Positions 9,143 to 17,899 are shown, numbered from the stretch's first letter. The stretch is DNA of 64,000 bases from Chitinophagales bacterium (GCA_026928325.1 JAIXKS010000064.1:1-64000); one strand, 5' to 3'. The notes: generated by a model not told the origin, from the letters alone. Numbers and translations are program-made.

Positions 9143-11302
9143 TCATTTCACAATACTCAATGGTTCTTTAAAAACCCTTCCATCCGTCATCACGATTTCA
9201 ACAATATATTGGCCTACTGCAAGTCTTGATACATCCAAAATATGTGAATGGACAGTTTGCTCCATTTTTGCACCCCAAATCCGCTGACCATCCATCCCTA
9301 CGATACTATAAGAAGCTAGGTTTGAAAATGATTGGATCAATACTTGGTTTGTTGTGGGATTTGGGTATAATTTCACAGATGCTGATGCTGATACTGAATG
9401 ATTATCCGTGTTACTCACGATACTAACAGCATAATTTAGCGTTGCATGACCACAATCATTTGAAACAGTGAGTGTCACCACATAGTCTCCGACCTCAAGA
9501 TAACGATGCGTAGGATTTTCCATCGTCGAATGTGTTCCGTCTCCAAAATCCCAATAATAACTGTCCATATTATCACCTTCTGCATCGAAAACAAAGGTAA
9601 AATCATCAACTTCGGTAACGTTGATTCGCTCCAATATCGGAGAAGGCTCAAAAAGAATAGTCACCGCATCGTGACTTGCCTGGCCATAGGAATTAATAAC
9701 AACCACCTCATAGGTGCCGGAACTTGTGACCGTGATACTACTCGTCGTTGCTCCCGTATTCCACAAAAACGTAACATCTGAGGCGCTGATACCCGATGCT
9801 AATTCGTAGGTATCGTTCTGACTTCTACACAATGTCTTATCTCCACCCAAATTGACCGTTGGCGGCTCAGGTAAACTTTCACTCATACTTGTATAATAAG
9901 TGGTGCTGCCTTGGTATTTATAATTTTCGCCCGTAATAATCATATCTTGGTCGCCATCTTGATCAAAATCATGAAAAACGATATCTCCCCAAAGTACGCC
10001 ATCGATATTGGACTGTGCTTTCTCACGAAATACGCCTAGTCCATTATTGAGATAAAAATAAAGTACAGATTGATATTGATCGTCAAATCCTACCACCACT
10101 AAGTCCGCAGCTCCATCCTTGTTGACATCAGAAAATTGAGCAGAACTTACCCAAACGCCGTCAAAATTATTTGCAGTTGCAGCTGTAAAACTTCCATTGC
10201 CATCATTATAATACAAGGTAGCCGATTTTCCACCGTACTTCGTTAATCCTGTCAAAAACAAATCGGGATACTCGTCGCCATTCACATCTGCTATCGCTAT
10301 AGATCCTTGATAAACTCCCGTCAGTTGAGCCGCTGTATGTTCCAACAATCCACCAAAACTATCATTAAGAAATACTTTAGCAATTGGATTAAATTCTGAA
10401 TCAATTCCGATAATAACTAAGTCGAGCAAACCATCCCCATTTAAATCCACCAATTCGCCTTGGCATCTGCCAACCTGCGGAAGCTTATAGGTATCGTCAT
10501 GGTAAAAATTGCCAAAACCATCATTCTTATAAATACCAGTTACAAAATCATACGCTCCAGTCATGCCTCCGAGTATCAAATCTAAATCTCCGTCGTTGTC
10601 CAAGTCTCCAAACTTGGCAAATCCTGCTATTATACCCGGAAACGGATGGTTCATTGCTGTAAATCCCGTACCTCCGTTATTCTTATAGAAATATGTTTGC
10701 TGGCCACCATCTACGACGCTCCATCCAAAGACCAACAACTCCGGATATCCATCCTGATCGATATCTCCAAAAGCTCCACCACCGTGAAAAACACCGGTTA
10801 AAGGTGCCCGACCTATGGGCATTTGCGTGAATTGATTATTTCCATTATTTTGATAAATTAAAGCTGAGATAGCCCCACGATCTGTCCTGCCACAAAAAAA
10901 CAAATCTGCGTGTCCATCGTGATTGATATCACCAATTTCGATAGCTCCAATTCTAAAATTTTCAAAAACAGACCCAATTGATTGATCTTTATCAAAATAT
11001 AGATGCTGACCATAAAGATGACACTGCCCAAACCAAACCAAGGACATAATTATGGCGAAAATCAAGGTTTTACTACACTTTACTAGTGCTCTGTCTATAA
11101 AAAGACTTAAATTATAATGGAAGTTATTTTTTTTAAAGATCAAGGCAAAAAACGCAGGCATAGTCGTAACTATGGCGAGTATTTTTAACGATGAGATTTG
11201 AAAAAAGAACGACATTTTATTAAGATTTTTTTGTGGACGGAGCACTAGATGATATCTGCTCATAATCTCTGCATTTAAAGTAAAATTAAAATTATTGCTC
11301 AT
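9143..11302 (-). CDS. Secreted FG-GAP/VCBS-repeat protein with PKD domain and T9SS sorting tail
   Basis: The body consists of about seven FG-GAP/VCBS repeats with calcium-type DxNxDGxxDL loops (for example DINHDGHADLF and DLDNDGDLDLIL), predicted to form a beta-propeller. An Ig-like segment with FLWNTGATTSSITV follows, then a PKD domain with YYWDFGDGTHS. The last ~80 residues (VKLYPNPTTNQV to the end) match a type IX secretion sorting domain. A signal-peptide-like stretch (TLIFAIIMSLVWFGQ) lies near residues 82-96, far from the first start codon. The upstream codons come from a repeat element at 11085-11246, so the native start seems to have been displaced. I list the ATG at 11302; ATG 11263, an ATG inside the repeat, or ATG 11047 are alternatives. 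Probable surface or secreted adhesin; ligand unknown. Confidence 0.8.
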   Translation of the reverse strand: MSNNFNFTLNAEIMSRYHLVLRPQKNLNKMSFFFQISSLKILAIVTTMPAFFALIFKKNNFHYNLSLFIDRALVKCSKTLIFAIIMSLVWFGQCHLYGQHLYFDKDQSIGSVFENFRIGAIEIGDINHDGHADLFFCGRTDRGAISALIYQNNGNNQFTQMPIGRAPLTGVFHGGGAFGDIDQDGYPELLVFGWSVVDGGQQTYFYKNNGGTGFTAMNHPFPGIIAGFAKFGDLDNDGDLDLILGGMTGAYDFVTGIYKNDGFGNFYHDDTYKLPQVGRCQGELVDLNGDGLLDLVIIGIDSEFNPIAKVFLNDSFGGLLEHTAAQLTGVYQGSIAIADVNGDEYPDLFLTGLTKYGGKSATLYYNDGNGSFTAATANNFDGVWVSSAQFSDVNKDGAADLVVVGFDDQYQSVLYFYLNNGLGVFREKAQSNIDGVLWGDIVFHDFDQDGDQDMIITGENYKYQGSTTYYTSMSESLPEPPTVNLGGDKTLCRSQNDTYELASGISASDVTFLWNTGATTSSITVTSSGTYEVVVINSYGQASHDAVTILFEPSPILERINVTEVDDFTFVFDAEGDNMDSYYWDFGDGTHSTMENPTHRYLEVGDYVVTLTVSNDCGHATLNYAVSIVSNTDNHSVSASASVKLYPNPTTNQVLIQSFSNLASYSIVGMDGQRIWGAKMEQTVHSHILDVSRLAVGQYIVEIVMTDGRVFKEPLSIVK
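11085..11246. mobile_element. MITE-like repeat element, copy 1 (162 bp)
   Basis: The element is bounded by AGTGCTCTGTC (11085-11095) and GACGGAGCACT (11236-11246), an 11-bp inverted repeat with one mismatch, extended outward by CT/AG. It contains an internal hairpin, CATAGT-CGTA-ACTATG, and matches copies 2 and 3 along its length. It encodes no transposase. It lies between the stop of the upstream hypothetical gene and the body of the FG-GAP gene. No clear target-site duplication is visible. Confidence 0.75.
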
Positions 11303-12434
11303 AGAAAAATGCTGCAAACAATATCGGCTGATACAAATAGCGATATTTATCGTAATTATTAGAAAATTGCCGCATCACTTGTGCTACGCCTGAATCGTAT
11401 TTCGACAATTTCACCCATGCATCTCCTACATTTCCAAATGCACTAGATCCATTATCTAACTCATCATCTGTTCCGTCGATATTGCGCACAAAATTATTAC
11501 TAACCGGATCATAAATGATATCTTTAGCGGTATTGCACAAGCGTTCGATATCTTCAAATGTCCATGCCAGTTCACCCTTTTCGTAAGCGCAAATGATATA
11601 ATTGACGACGTGATTCGCATGGCCAACATCTTGGAGTTCGACATTAGCCGGCGTTATCCCTTCTACTCCAACGCCAGAGACATCATCCCAACTTCCATTC
11701 CAAATATAGGCATTCGGATGATTGGGATTTAATTTTAAATTCCTTTTCAATAACGTATCATAAATCGACTGAACTTCCTTATACGATGCAATTCGGTCTT
11801 CATCTTTACTCATTTCCTTCAGATACATGGCCATAGTTGCCCAATGTGAGCCCATATAAGTCCGTGTTCTAATAAAAAGCGAATAGCGATAATAAGACCG
11901 CGCTCCCCATTTTTGCCATTCCTGCTCTTCTACAAATTGAAGCACTCGATGCCACCAATCGGCTTGCTCTTGATTTGCTTCGTGCCATCCCTTTTGATAC
12001 AACATGTATAAAAATTGCGTGATGTACACAAAAGGATAGCTTTCATAAAGTGGTTTTTCTATCCCATCTGCAAATTCTATCCATCCCAAGTATTCGTCCT
12101 GATGCCCAACATTGTTATACATCCCACTACTCAATCGAGCCGAATTGATAATATTATTGATCAAATAGATCTGATAGTTCACCAAAGTGCTATCCCATGT
12201 TTTGGCGATAAGCATATTATTAGCATTGAGAATAACCCTAGCCGTAATCAACTCCGTGGTTTCTCTTTGTAAAGAAGTATAGTCAAAAATAATCAAATTG
12301 TCCTGTACACCTCCTTCGCTAATAGCAAAAGGTCCATAGAAATAGTCTTTAAGACCAACTTGTGCGTGATTGCGCATTGGAATCAAGACTCCCAAAACAA
12401 TTAAAACGACAATAGGAATTTTATAAAATTTCAT
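11292..12434 (-). CDS. Secreted hypothetical protein, possibly alpha/alpha-barrel fold
   Basis: I do not recognise the family. From the ATG at 12434 the protein has about 380 residues and begins with a signal peptide (MKFYKIPIVVLIVLGVLIP, cleavage near HAQ). The mature part is rich in Trp and Tyr and looks helical, with segments such as EEQEWQKWGARSYYRYS and GSHWATMAMYLKEM, and a VGHANHVVNYIICAYEKG stretch. Periodic helices with conserved aromatics and His suggest an alpha/alpha-toroid like those of some polysaccharide lyases or glycosidases, but no catalytic set can be assigned. An earlier ATG at 12470 would add 12 polar residues before the signal peptide, so I prefer 12434. It is upstream of the FG-GAP gene and on the same strand. 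Confidence 0.72.
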   Translation of the reverse strand: MKFYKIPIVVLIVLGVLIPMRNHAQVGLKDYFYGPFAISEGGVQDNLIIFDYTSLQRETTELITARVILNANNMLIAKTWDSTLVNYQIYLINNIINSARLSSGMYNNVGHQDEYLGWIEFADGIEKPLYESYPFVYITQFLYMLYQKGWHEANQEQADWWHRVLQFVEEQEWQKWGARSYYRYSLFIRTRTYMGSHWATMAMYLKEMSKDEDRIASYKEVQSIYDTLLKRNLKLNPNHPNAYIWNGSWDDVSGVGVEGITPANVELQDVGHANHVVNYIICAYEKGELAWTFEDIERLCNTAKDIIYDPVSNNFVRNIDGTDDELDNGSSAFGNVGDAWVKLSKYDSGVAQVMRQFSNNYDKYRYLYQPILFAAFFYEQ

Positions 12435-12779
12435 GGTTTTGAATAAATGAATTGTAAAATTATATTTCATACCCTTGGCCTAACTGAAGCTACTTTGGAA
12501 TTTCTGAACTCATATTCTGGATTTCCGAGCTAAAGATATTTACTTTTTTTGTTTTACAAAAATTATTGCTCCTTTCTATAGAATTAATTACAAACTAAAA
12601 AATCTAGAATCAATGTAGGTCACTCTTTTCTCAATCGAATAATACCATTCCACCTATAAAAATCTACGGAATGTCCTTCAGGTATATCCTTTGCTTTTTA
12701 GGAAATTTAATTATATGCCTATGATCCACGATATCTAAGTCAGCCAAATAAAGATCTCTCTATTGTCCAAAGCGCAACT

Positions 12780-12941
12780 AGTGCTCTGCCTATAAAAAGA
12801 CTTAAATAATAATGGAAGGTATTTTTTTTAAAAATCAAGGCAAAAAACACAGGCATAGTGGTAACTATGACGAGTATTTTTAACGATGAGATTTGAAAAA
12901 AGAACATCATTTCATTAAGATTTTTTTGTGGACGGAGCACT
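12780..12941. mobile_element. MITE-like repeat element, copy 2 (162 bp)
   Basis: Bounded by AGTGCTCTGCC (12780-12790) and GACGGAGCACT (12931-12941), it has the same length and orientation as copy 1 and differs from it at scattered positions. The internal hairpin CATAGT-GGTA-ACTATG is kept. It lies in non-coding DNA. Flanks (AACT and AAAC) do not form an obvious target duplication. Confidence 0.75.
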
Positions 12942-13067
12942 AAACAAGAATTATAAAATGCGCTTGGATAAACGAATAACCCGCTTTTCCCTCCATTTAA
13001 AACCCAAACCATCATTCTCAAAAATAGTATCTAATCGATGAATAAATAATGCCCTTCGTCAACTATT

Positions 13068-13097
13068 TTTGTTTATACAAAAACAACCTTATCTTTG
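13068..13097 (+). promoter_or_regulatory. Bacteroidota-type promoter for ettA
   Basis: TTTG at 13068-13071 and TATCTTTG at 13090-13097 are separated by 18 bp, close to the Bacteroidota consensus. The predicted start site, near 13104, leaves a short leader of about 15 nt before the ATG at 13119. Confidence 0.65.
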
Positions 13098-13118
13098 CAA
13101 ACAAAATAAAACAACCTT

Positions 13119-14789
13119 ATGGCAGATCATAAAATTATATTTGCAATGGAAGGTGTCACAAAGACCTATCCACCACAAAAAACAGTGCTTAAAAATATAT
13201 GGCTTTCCTTCTTTTACGGTGCAAAAATCGGTGTACTCGGACTCAATGGATCTGGAAAGTCTTCCCTTTTAAAGATTATCGCAGGTATTGACACCAATTA
13301 TCAAGGTAAGGTTACTTTTGATAAAGACTATAAAATTGGTTATCTAGAACAAGAGCCTACCCTTGATGAAACCAAAACCGTTCGGCAAATTGTCGAAGAA
13401 GGCGTTCAACATATTGTAGATGTCGTTAAAGCTTACGAAGAAGTCAACAATAAATTTATGGAGCCTATGGACGATGACGAAATGACCAAAGCCATCGAAC
13501 TCCAAGGTGAACTCATGGAAAAAATGGATATCTACGATGCTTGGAATCTCGACCACAAACTCGAGACTGCCATGGATTCTTTGCGATGCCCGGAGGGAGA
13601 CACAATGATTTCCATTTGCTCTGGTGGCGAAAAGCGCAGAGTGGCTTTGTGTAGGTTGTTGCTCAGCCAGCCGGATATTCTACTTCTTGATGAACCGACC
13701 AACCATTTAGATGCAGAATCTGTTCATTGGCTCGAACAATATCTTAAAAACTTCCCTGGAACCGTAATTGCTGTCACGCACGACCGATACTTTCTCGACA
13801 ATGTGGCCGGATGGATTCTAGAATTAGACCGTGGAGAAGGCATTCCTTGGGAAGGCAACTACTCTTCATGGCTAGAACAAAAGGCTAAGCGCCTAGAAAT
13901 GGAGGAAAAACAAGAATCCAAACGTAGAAAAACCCTCGAAAGAGAGCTCGAATGGGTTCGCATGGGCGCTAAAGGTCGCCAAGCTAAAGGTAAGGCTCGT
14001 TTGAATGCCTACGACAAACTTATTAACGAAGAAACGAAAGAAAAAGAGGCTAAACTCGAACTCTTCATTCCGCCTGGCGATCGACTCGGAGAAAAAGTTA
14101 TCGACATCAATGGCATTTCTAAGGCTTACGGCAACCGAATCTTGATAGACGATTTCACCGCATCCATTCCTAAAAATGCTATTGTAGGTATTATAGGTCC
14201 AAATGGCGTCGGTAAATCGACCCTATTCAGAATGATTATGGGCCAAGAAACGCCGGATAGTGGCTCAATCATCGTCGGTGACACGGTACAACTGAGCTAT
14301 GTGGATCAATCACACCAAGACCTCAAACCCGATTTAACCATCATGGAAGCAGTCGGCAAAGGTCAAGAGTTGATCATGGTCGGAAAAACGCAGGTCAATG
14401 TACGTGCCTACCTTAGCAAATTTAATATCTCTGGCTCCGACCAACAAAAGAAAATAGGCGTCCTTTCTGGAGGTGAACGCAATAGAGTTCATCTAGCCAT
14501 GACACTCAAAGAAGGAGGAAACGTGTTACTACTCGACGAGCCGACCAATGATATTGACGTGAATACACTTCGTGCACTTGAAGAAGCCATCGAAAATTTT
14601 GCTGGATGTGTCTTGGTCATCTCCCACGACCGATGGTTTATAGACCGACTAGCTACACATATCTTAGCCTTCGAAGATGATTCGCAAGTCGTATTTTTTG
14701 AAGGTAATTTTAGCGATTACGAAAAAGCAAAGTTGGAACGTCTAGGATCCATTACCCTAAAAAGGCCAAGATTCAAGAGTTTACTATAA
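13119..14789 (+). CDS. ettA: Energy-dependent translational throttle protein EttA (ABC-F)
   Basis: EttA is a soluble twin-ATPase that binds the ribosomal E site and gates entry into elongation according to the ATP/ADP ratio. The 556-residue length is what the family shows. Two ABC cassettes are present: Walker A GLNGSGKSS with signature CSGGEKRR and Walker B LLLDEPTNHLD, then Walker A GPNGVGKST with LSGGERNR and LLLDEPTNDID. A charged linker of the ABC-F type lies between them (around residues 245-315, rich in Lys/Glu/Arg). There are no membrane segments, which excludes a transporter. The C-terminal FEGNFSDYEKAK region is typical of EttA. It is transcribed alone, divergent from the 11-12 kb genes. 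Confidence 0.93.
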   Translation: MADHKIIFAMEGVTKTYPPQKTVLKNIWLSFFYGAKIGVLGLNGSGKSSLLKIIAGIDTNYQGKVTFDKDYKIGYLEQEPTLDETKTVRQIVEEGVQHIVDVVKAYEEVNNKFMEPMDDDEMTKAIELQGELMEKMDIYDAWNLDHKLETAMDSLRCPEGDTMISICSGGEKRRVALCRLLLSQPDILLLDEPTNHLDAESVHWLEQYLKNFPGTVIAVTHDRYFLDNVAGWILELDRGEGIPWEGNYSSWLEQKAKRLEMEEKQESKRRKTLERELEWVRMGAKGRQAKGKARLNAYDKLINEETKEKEAKLELFIPPGDRLGEKVIDINGISKAYGNRILIDDFTASIPKNAIVGIIGPNGVGKSTLFRMIMGQETPDSGSIIVGDTVQLSYVDQSHQDLKPDLTIMEAVGKGQELIMVGKTQVNVRAYLSKFNISGSDQQKKIGVLSGGERNRVHLAMTLKEGGNVLLLDEPTNDIDVNTLRALEEAIENFAGCVLVISHDRWFIDRLATHILAFEDDSQVVFFEGNFSDYEKAKLERLGSITLKRPRFKSLL

Positions 14790-14972
14790 TATTCATACCT
14801 CGATTGAGTTGAATTAACCCAAAGGCTTCGTCTAAAACCGACCGTCTAAAGCATAATCCAGGTGATTTCAAAAAAATGAAGTCACCAGTTGATTAGCATT
14901 TGAATATCAACAGTACAAGAATAGAATAAAACTAGAAAATCAAAGGTTTGAAAACGCAAAAAACAATCATTC

Positions 14973-14996
14973 AAACTTAGTGAGTTTACTAAGTTT
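14973..14996. terminator. Hairpin between convergent ettA and respiratory accessory genes
   Basis: AAACTTAGT and ACTAAGTTT form a perfect 9-bp stem with a 6-nt loop in the 278 bp gap between convergent genes. On the minus strand a T-run follows about 9 nt after the stem; on the plus strand none does. It is most plausibly the terminator of the leftward cluster. Confidence 0.45.
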
Positions 14997-15067
14997 GGGT
15001 GTATAATAAGGTCAATAACGCCATTTGGAAAACAAGGCTATTCTATCAATGGCGTATCATTCCCTTT

Positions 15068-15334
15068 TTAATTTTCCATTTCTGTACTTACCTCATCATT
15101 GTATTCAAGGCGCTTTCGGTTTTTAAACCAAGTATAACCTAAAAATCCAAAAATAAGATAAGGCATGGACAAAAGATACAAAATACCTTTATTCAGTCCA
15201 CGGCCTGCCGTTCCTCCTCCCTGAAGATTTGTTTCTGCAGACAATTTACACATAGGACACTGTGCCACCATATCAGTTCCTACTAGAACTAAAACCAATA
15301 GTACAACAGCAACCATTAAAAACTTCCTTTTCAT
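15068..15334 (-). CDS. Small membrane protein with CxxC motif, oxidase cluster
   Basis: This is an 88-residue hypothetical protein with an N-terminal hydrophobic helix (KFLMVAVVLLVLVLVGTDMVAQ), a CPMC motif immediately after it, and a second helix (GILYLLSMPYLIFGFLGYTWF) followed by a basic, then acidic, tail. The ATG at 15334 overlaps the stop of the upstream gene as ATGA, which argues for translational coupling and against the ATG 9 bp upstream. Its place behind SCO-like and DUF420 genes suggests a role in oxidase assembly or copper/thiol handling, but no function is established for this protein. Confidence 0.7.
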   Translation of the reverse strand: MKRKFLMVAVVLLVLVLVGTDMVAQCPMCKLSAETNLQGGGTAGRGLNKGILYLLSMPYLIFGFLGYTWFKNRKRLEYNDEVSTEMEN

Positions 15335-15873
15335 AAATAACATGGTTTAAGAAACAGATAAGTTATCGGACCCGTCAAAGCCACATAAAGCCATATCGGA
15401 TAAACCCAACGAGCTATTTTCTTATGTTGCGCAATTTGATACGTGTATCCTCTTACAAAGGTAATTAAAATAAATGGTAATGACAATCCTGCCAGTACAA
15501 TATGTGAAAATAAAATGATGTAATATATGGTTTTCATGATACCATCACCGCAATATGCTGTCTCCGTAGTCGTAAAATGGTATAGAATATAGCCGACAAA
15601 AAACAATCCCGACAATACAATCGCCGTAACCATAAACTTACGGTGTTGAAGGTATTCGCCTTTGCGAATGAAATAAAAAGCAACCAAAAGACAGACAAAA
15701 ACACTCGTATTAATGAGCGCATTCAAAGGCGGAATAAAACTAAAGTCTATAGTAGTATCTATCTTAACGCGCCGCATCAACCCGACTGATAGGAAAGCTA
15801 TCGCCGTTAGTGCATAACTCACAAGTGTAAGCTTTTTACCTAAAGCCTCATTAGAAGGTGGATATTTACTCAT
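15331..15873 (-). CDS. DUF420 family membrane protein (CtaM-like)
   Basis: The 180-residue protein has about five hydrophobic helices and the DUF420 hallmarks: a PPLNALINTSVF helix, a basic EYLQHRKFM loop, and YHFTTTE and HIVLAGLSLPFIL segments containing conserved histidines. The Staphylococcus DUF420 protein CtaM is required for maturation of heme-copper oxidases, so a similar assembly role fits this neighbourhood. The ATG at 15873 overlaps the stop of the upstream SCO-like gene by one base (TGATG), and the downstream small gene overlaps by 4 nt. The three genes should be translated as a coupled set. A TTG one codon upstream is also possible. Confidence 0.85.
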   Translation of the reverse strand: MSKYPPSNEALGKKLTLVSYALTAIAFLSVGLMRRVKIDTTIDFSFIPPLNALINTSVFVCLLVAFYFIRKGEYLQHRKFMVTAIVLSGLFFVGYILYHFTTTETAYCGDGIMKTIYYIILFSHIVLAGLSLPFILITFVRGYTYQIAQHKKIARWVYPIWLYVALTGPITYLFLKPCYL

Positions 15874-16370
15874 CAATTTCTATTTTTAAATTCGATAGAT
15901 CCTCTTTTTTTCTCAGGAACGAGGACTGAAGTATGCTCCAACAATTTAGCAATTTCAGCATCAATACCTTGATAAGCATTGCGAATAAATCCCGAAGTAT
16001 CTATCAAAATTATGGATTTATCAGCGTACCTAGCCCAAACATCTTTTAAATAGGTTTCAGGAATAGGATCCAATGAAGGATGAAGCTTATCAATAGAGTA
16101 AAGATGCACTTGATTGTCATCCTTCACAAACATTTCATGGGCTGCATCTACAAAATCATTTAATCGGTCAAATGGCTTAGTAACTAAGATACTCGTCTTA
16201 CCGGTAAACAAGTGGAGCGTATCCATATTCCAATCTATACTATCTTTAATCTCCAACTCCAGACGATTTTGAAGTCGATAATCCAATCCCTTATTTAAGT
16301 TAAACCAAGTTAACAAAGGAACTATCACTAGAAAAACAACAAAAATGACAACAGGTATCGACTTCTTCAT
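15873..16370 (-). CDS. SCO-like protein lacking the copper motif
   Basis: The 165-residue protein has an N-terminal membrane anchor (IPVVIFVVFLVIVPLLTWF) and a periplasmic domain. It ends with IILIDTSGFIRNAYQGID and IAKLLEHTSVLVPEK, which resembles the C-terminal half of SCO1/SenC thioredoxin-like copper chaperones (the D-x-x-G-x-x-R strand and last helix). In Bacteroidota a SCO gene usually sits exactly here, between oxidase subunit IV and DUF420. The protein contains no CxxxC pair, so it cannot bind copper as SCO1 does. I call it a degenerate SCO-like protein. The assignment rests on position and weak similarity. Confidence 0.6.
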   Translation of the reverse strand: MKKSIPVVIFVVFLVIVPLLTWFNLNKGLDYRLQNRLELEIKDSIDWNMDTLHLFTGKTSILVTKPFDRLNDFVDAAHEMFVKDDNQVHLYSIDKLHPSLDPIPETYLKDVWARYADKSIILIDTSGFIRNAYQGIDAEIAKLLEHTSVLVPEKKRGSIEFKNRN

Positions 16371-16566
16371 GGAATGTATTCAATAAAAATATATAAAGCT
16401 AACAAGCCAAAATCAACAAAAGTTTTATGATTCACCAAGCAATTCCTTATAGCGCGTTAAAGCAAGAGAATTACTCTAAAAACAAAGGCTTAAAAGTCAT
16501 AAGAAGCAAGAAAATAGTAGCAGATCCAATTGTAAAAAATCATATTTAGCGAACCGTTTGATGCAT

Positions 16567-16602
16567 CAAAAAAAAAGTCGCACTCTTCCGAATGACGACT
16601 TT
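16567..16602 (-). terminator. Strong intrinsic terminator after oxidase subunit IV
   Basis: Reading leftward, AAAGTCG pairs with CGACTTT, and the stem continues inside as CATTC/GAGTG around a GGAA loop with one bulged T. A run of about ten T residues follows. It lies 40 bp past the stop of the subunit IV gene, so it should end or attenuate the act-cox transcript before the SCO-like gene. Confidence 0.8.
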
Positions 16603-16644
16603 CTTCTTTAATATATAATCAATAAAACTTGCTAGTAAATATGA

Positions 16645-17007
16645 TTACTTTTGAATCTCCGTTTTTGCAGGATTTTTTGCAGATTCTCTAGCACCAAAAT
16701 AATATCCTCCTTCTACTAATAGGGCGATGACCAACCAAACTAATAAGAATGCAGGAATAATAACCGTTTTAACAAACGTTGGCACTTCATATCGAAGGTG
16801 CATAAACTCATACAAAATCAAATACGCTTTATAAGCACTAAGAGAAATCATCGCAATAGCCATGATAGAATGCGGAAAGTGGAGACCATCAATAATATAT
16901 CCCTTACCCATCAAGGCTATCAAAACCTCAATAATTGTAATAACAGCCAAAATCAGAATCGATTTCAGTGCAACTTTTTTAGAATCTTCGTAGGTTACCG
17001 TTGACAT
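16645..17007 (-). CDS. Cytochrome c oxidase subunit IV
   Basis: This 120-residue protein has three predicted transmembrane helices (SILILAVITIIEVLIALMG, SIMAIAMISLSAYKAYLIL, VIIPAFLLVWLVIALLVEGG) and the YEFMHLRYEVP segment seen in small prokaryotic COX IV subunits. It is the last gene before a strong terminator. Gaps to upstream oxidase genes are only 13-45 bp, so it belongs to the same unit. It is a structural, non-catalytic subunit. Confidence 0.85.
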   Translation of the reverse strand: MSTVTYEDSKKVALKSILILAVITIIEVLIALMGKGYIIDGLHFPHSIMAIAMISLSAYKAYLILYEFMHLRYEVPTFVKTVIIPAFLLVWLVIALLVEGGYYFGARESAKNPAKTEIQK

Positions 17008-17038
17008 ATAATTTACTTTTTACGACTTATTAAATTGA

Positions 17039-17899
17039 TTAAAGGAGATAGAAAACTAAAAATACAAACACCCAGACTAAGTCCACAAAGTGCCAATATA
17101 ATCCTACTTTTTCTACCATTTCATATCCATTCTTACGTTTAACATAGAGTCCGGAGGCTGCATTAATACAAACGAGAATCAATATCAACAAACCGATACT
17201 TACGTGAAATCCGTGGAAACCAGTAATAAAGAAAAACAAGCCACCAAAAGCCTTTGGTCCCATTTTCTGCTCTTTTACTACATCGGTATCAGGTCCATCG
17301 GTGACCTTGTATTGTAATGGTTTATATTCGCCATCATGATGAGGAATCAAATAACTAGCGCCTGCTACAAAGGTATCTCCTTCCTTAATGTCATGACCAT
17401 CTCCCATCAAGTAAACACCATTTTCAGTATGTGTTCCAAATGGATTATTAAAGATAGTCATGTGCTCTTTAGAAATCAAGTTGGTCCATTCCCAAGCCTG
17501 GCAACTGATGAAGCCTAAACCTCCTACTATCGTAAAGATCATCCATTTGACAACCCCATTTTTATTTTCCAATTTTCCCTCTTGCACCGCTCTAACCATC
17601 GTATAAGAACTCGTCAGCAAGACAAAGGTCATAAAGGTTACAAATAAAAGTGGCTTATGATGAAATCCTCCTGGAAATGTACTGAATACGAAATCAGGTA
17701 CTGGCCAAGTAGGCACACTAAATCGTAACGCACCATAGGCAATTAAAAATCCGGCAAAGGTAAACGCATCTGAAAGCAGGAAATACCATATCATGAGTTT
17801 TCCATATGACGCCTTAAATGGCTCCTTTCCTCCCTGCCAAGCACCATTATCGGTGTTATGATCTGTATTAGGTCCGTGTGTTAAAGTTTCTGATGCCAT
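17039..17899 (-). CDS. ctaE: Cytochrome c oxidase subunit III (long paralogue)
   Basis: The 286-residue protein shows the heme-copper oxidase subunit III pattern: an LMIWYFLLSDAFTFAGFL helix, TSSYTMVRAV, CQAWEWTNLI, then FFITGFHGFHVSIGLLIL and a C-terminal YWHFVDLVWVFVFLVFYLL. It has a roughly 60-residue polar insertion (about 140-200, GDGHDIKEGDT region) between helices. It follows a shorter subunit III gene by 16 bp; two subunit III-type genes in tandem are common in Bacteroidota oxidase clusters. It does not bind redox centres and stabilises subunit I. Confidence 0.9.
   Translation of the reverse strand: MASETLTHGPNTDHNTDNGAWQGGKEPFKASYGKLMIWYFLLSDAFTFAGFLIAYGALRFSVPTWPVPDFVFSTFPGGFHHKPLLFVTFMTFVLLTSSYTMVRAVQEGKLENKNGVVKWMIFTIVGGLGFISCQAWEWTNLISKEHMTIFNNPFGTHTENGVYLMGDGHDIKEGDTFVAGASYLIPHHDGEYKPLQYKVTDGPDTDVVKEQKMGPKAFGGLFFFITGFHGFHVSIGLLILILVCINAASGLYVKRKNGYEMVEKVGLYWHFVDLVWVFVFLVFYLL

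Larger units (their letters stand above)
12435..13118. other. Intergenic region holding repeat copy 2 and the ettA promoter
   Basis: This 684 bp divergent gap contains repeat copy 2 (12780-12941) and a rightward promoter (13068-13097). The 93-codon leftward frame at 12740-13021 is produced by the repeat and is not accepted as a gene. Nothing else was recognised. Confidence 0.6.

Noticed and set aside
12740..13021. A leftward 93-codon frame resembling the N-terminus of the FG-GAP frame
   Set aside because: Its shared part is the MITE-like element translated in the same frame. Similarity between copies is nucleotide identity of a repeat, not a protein family.
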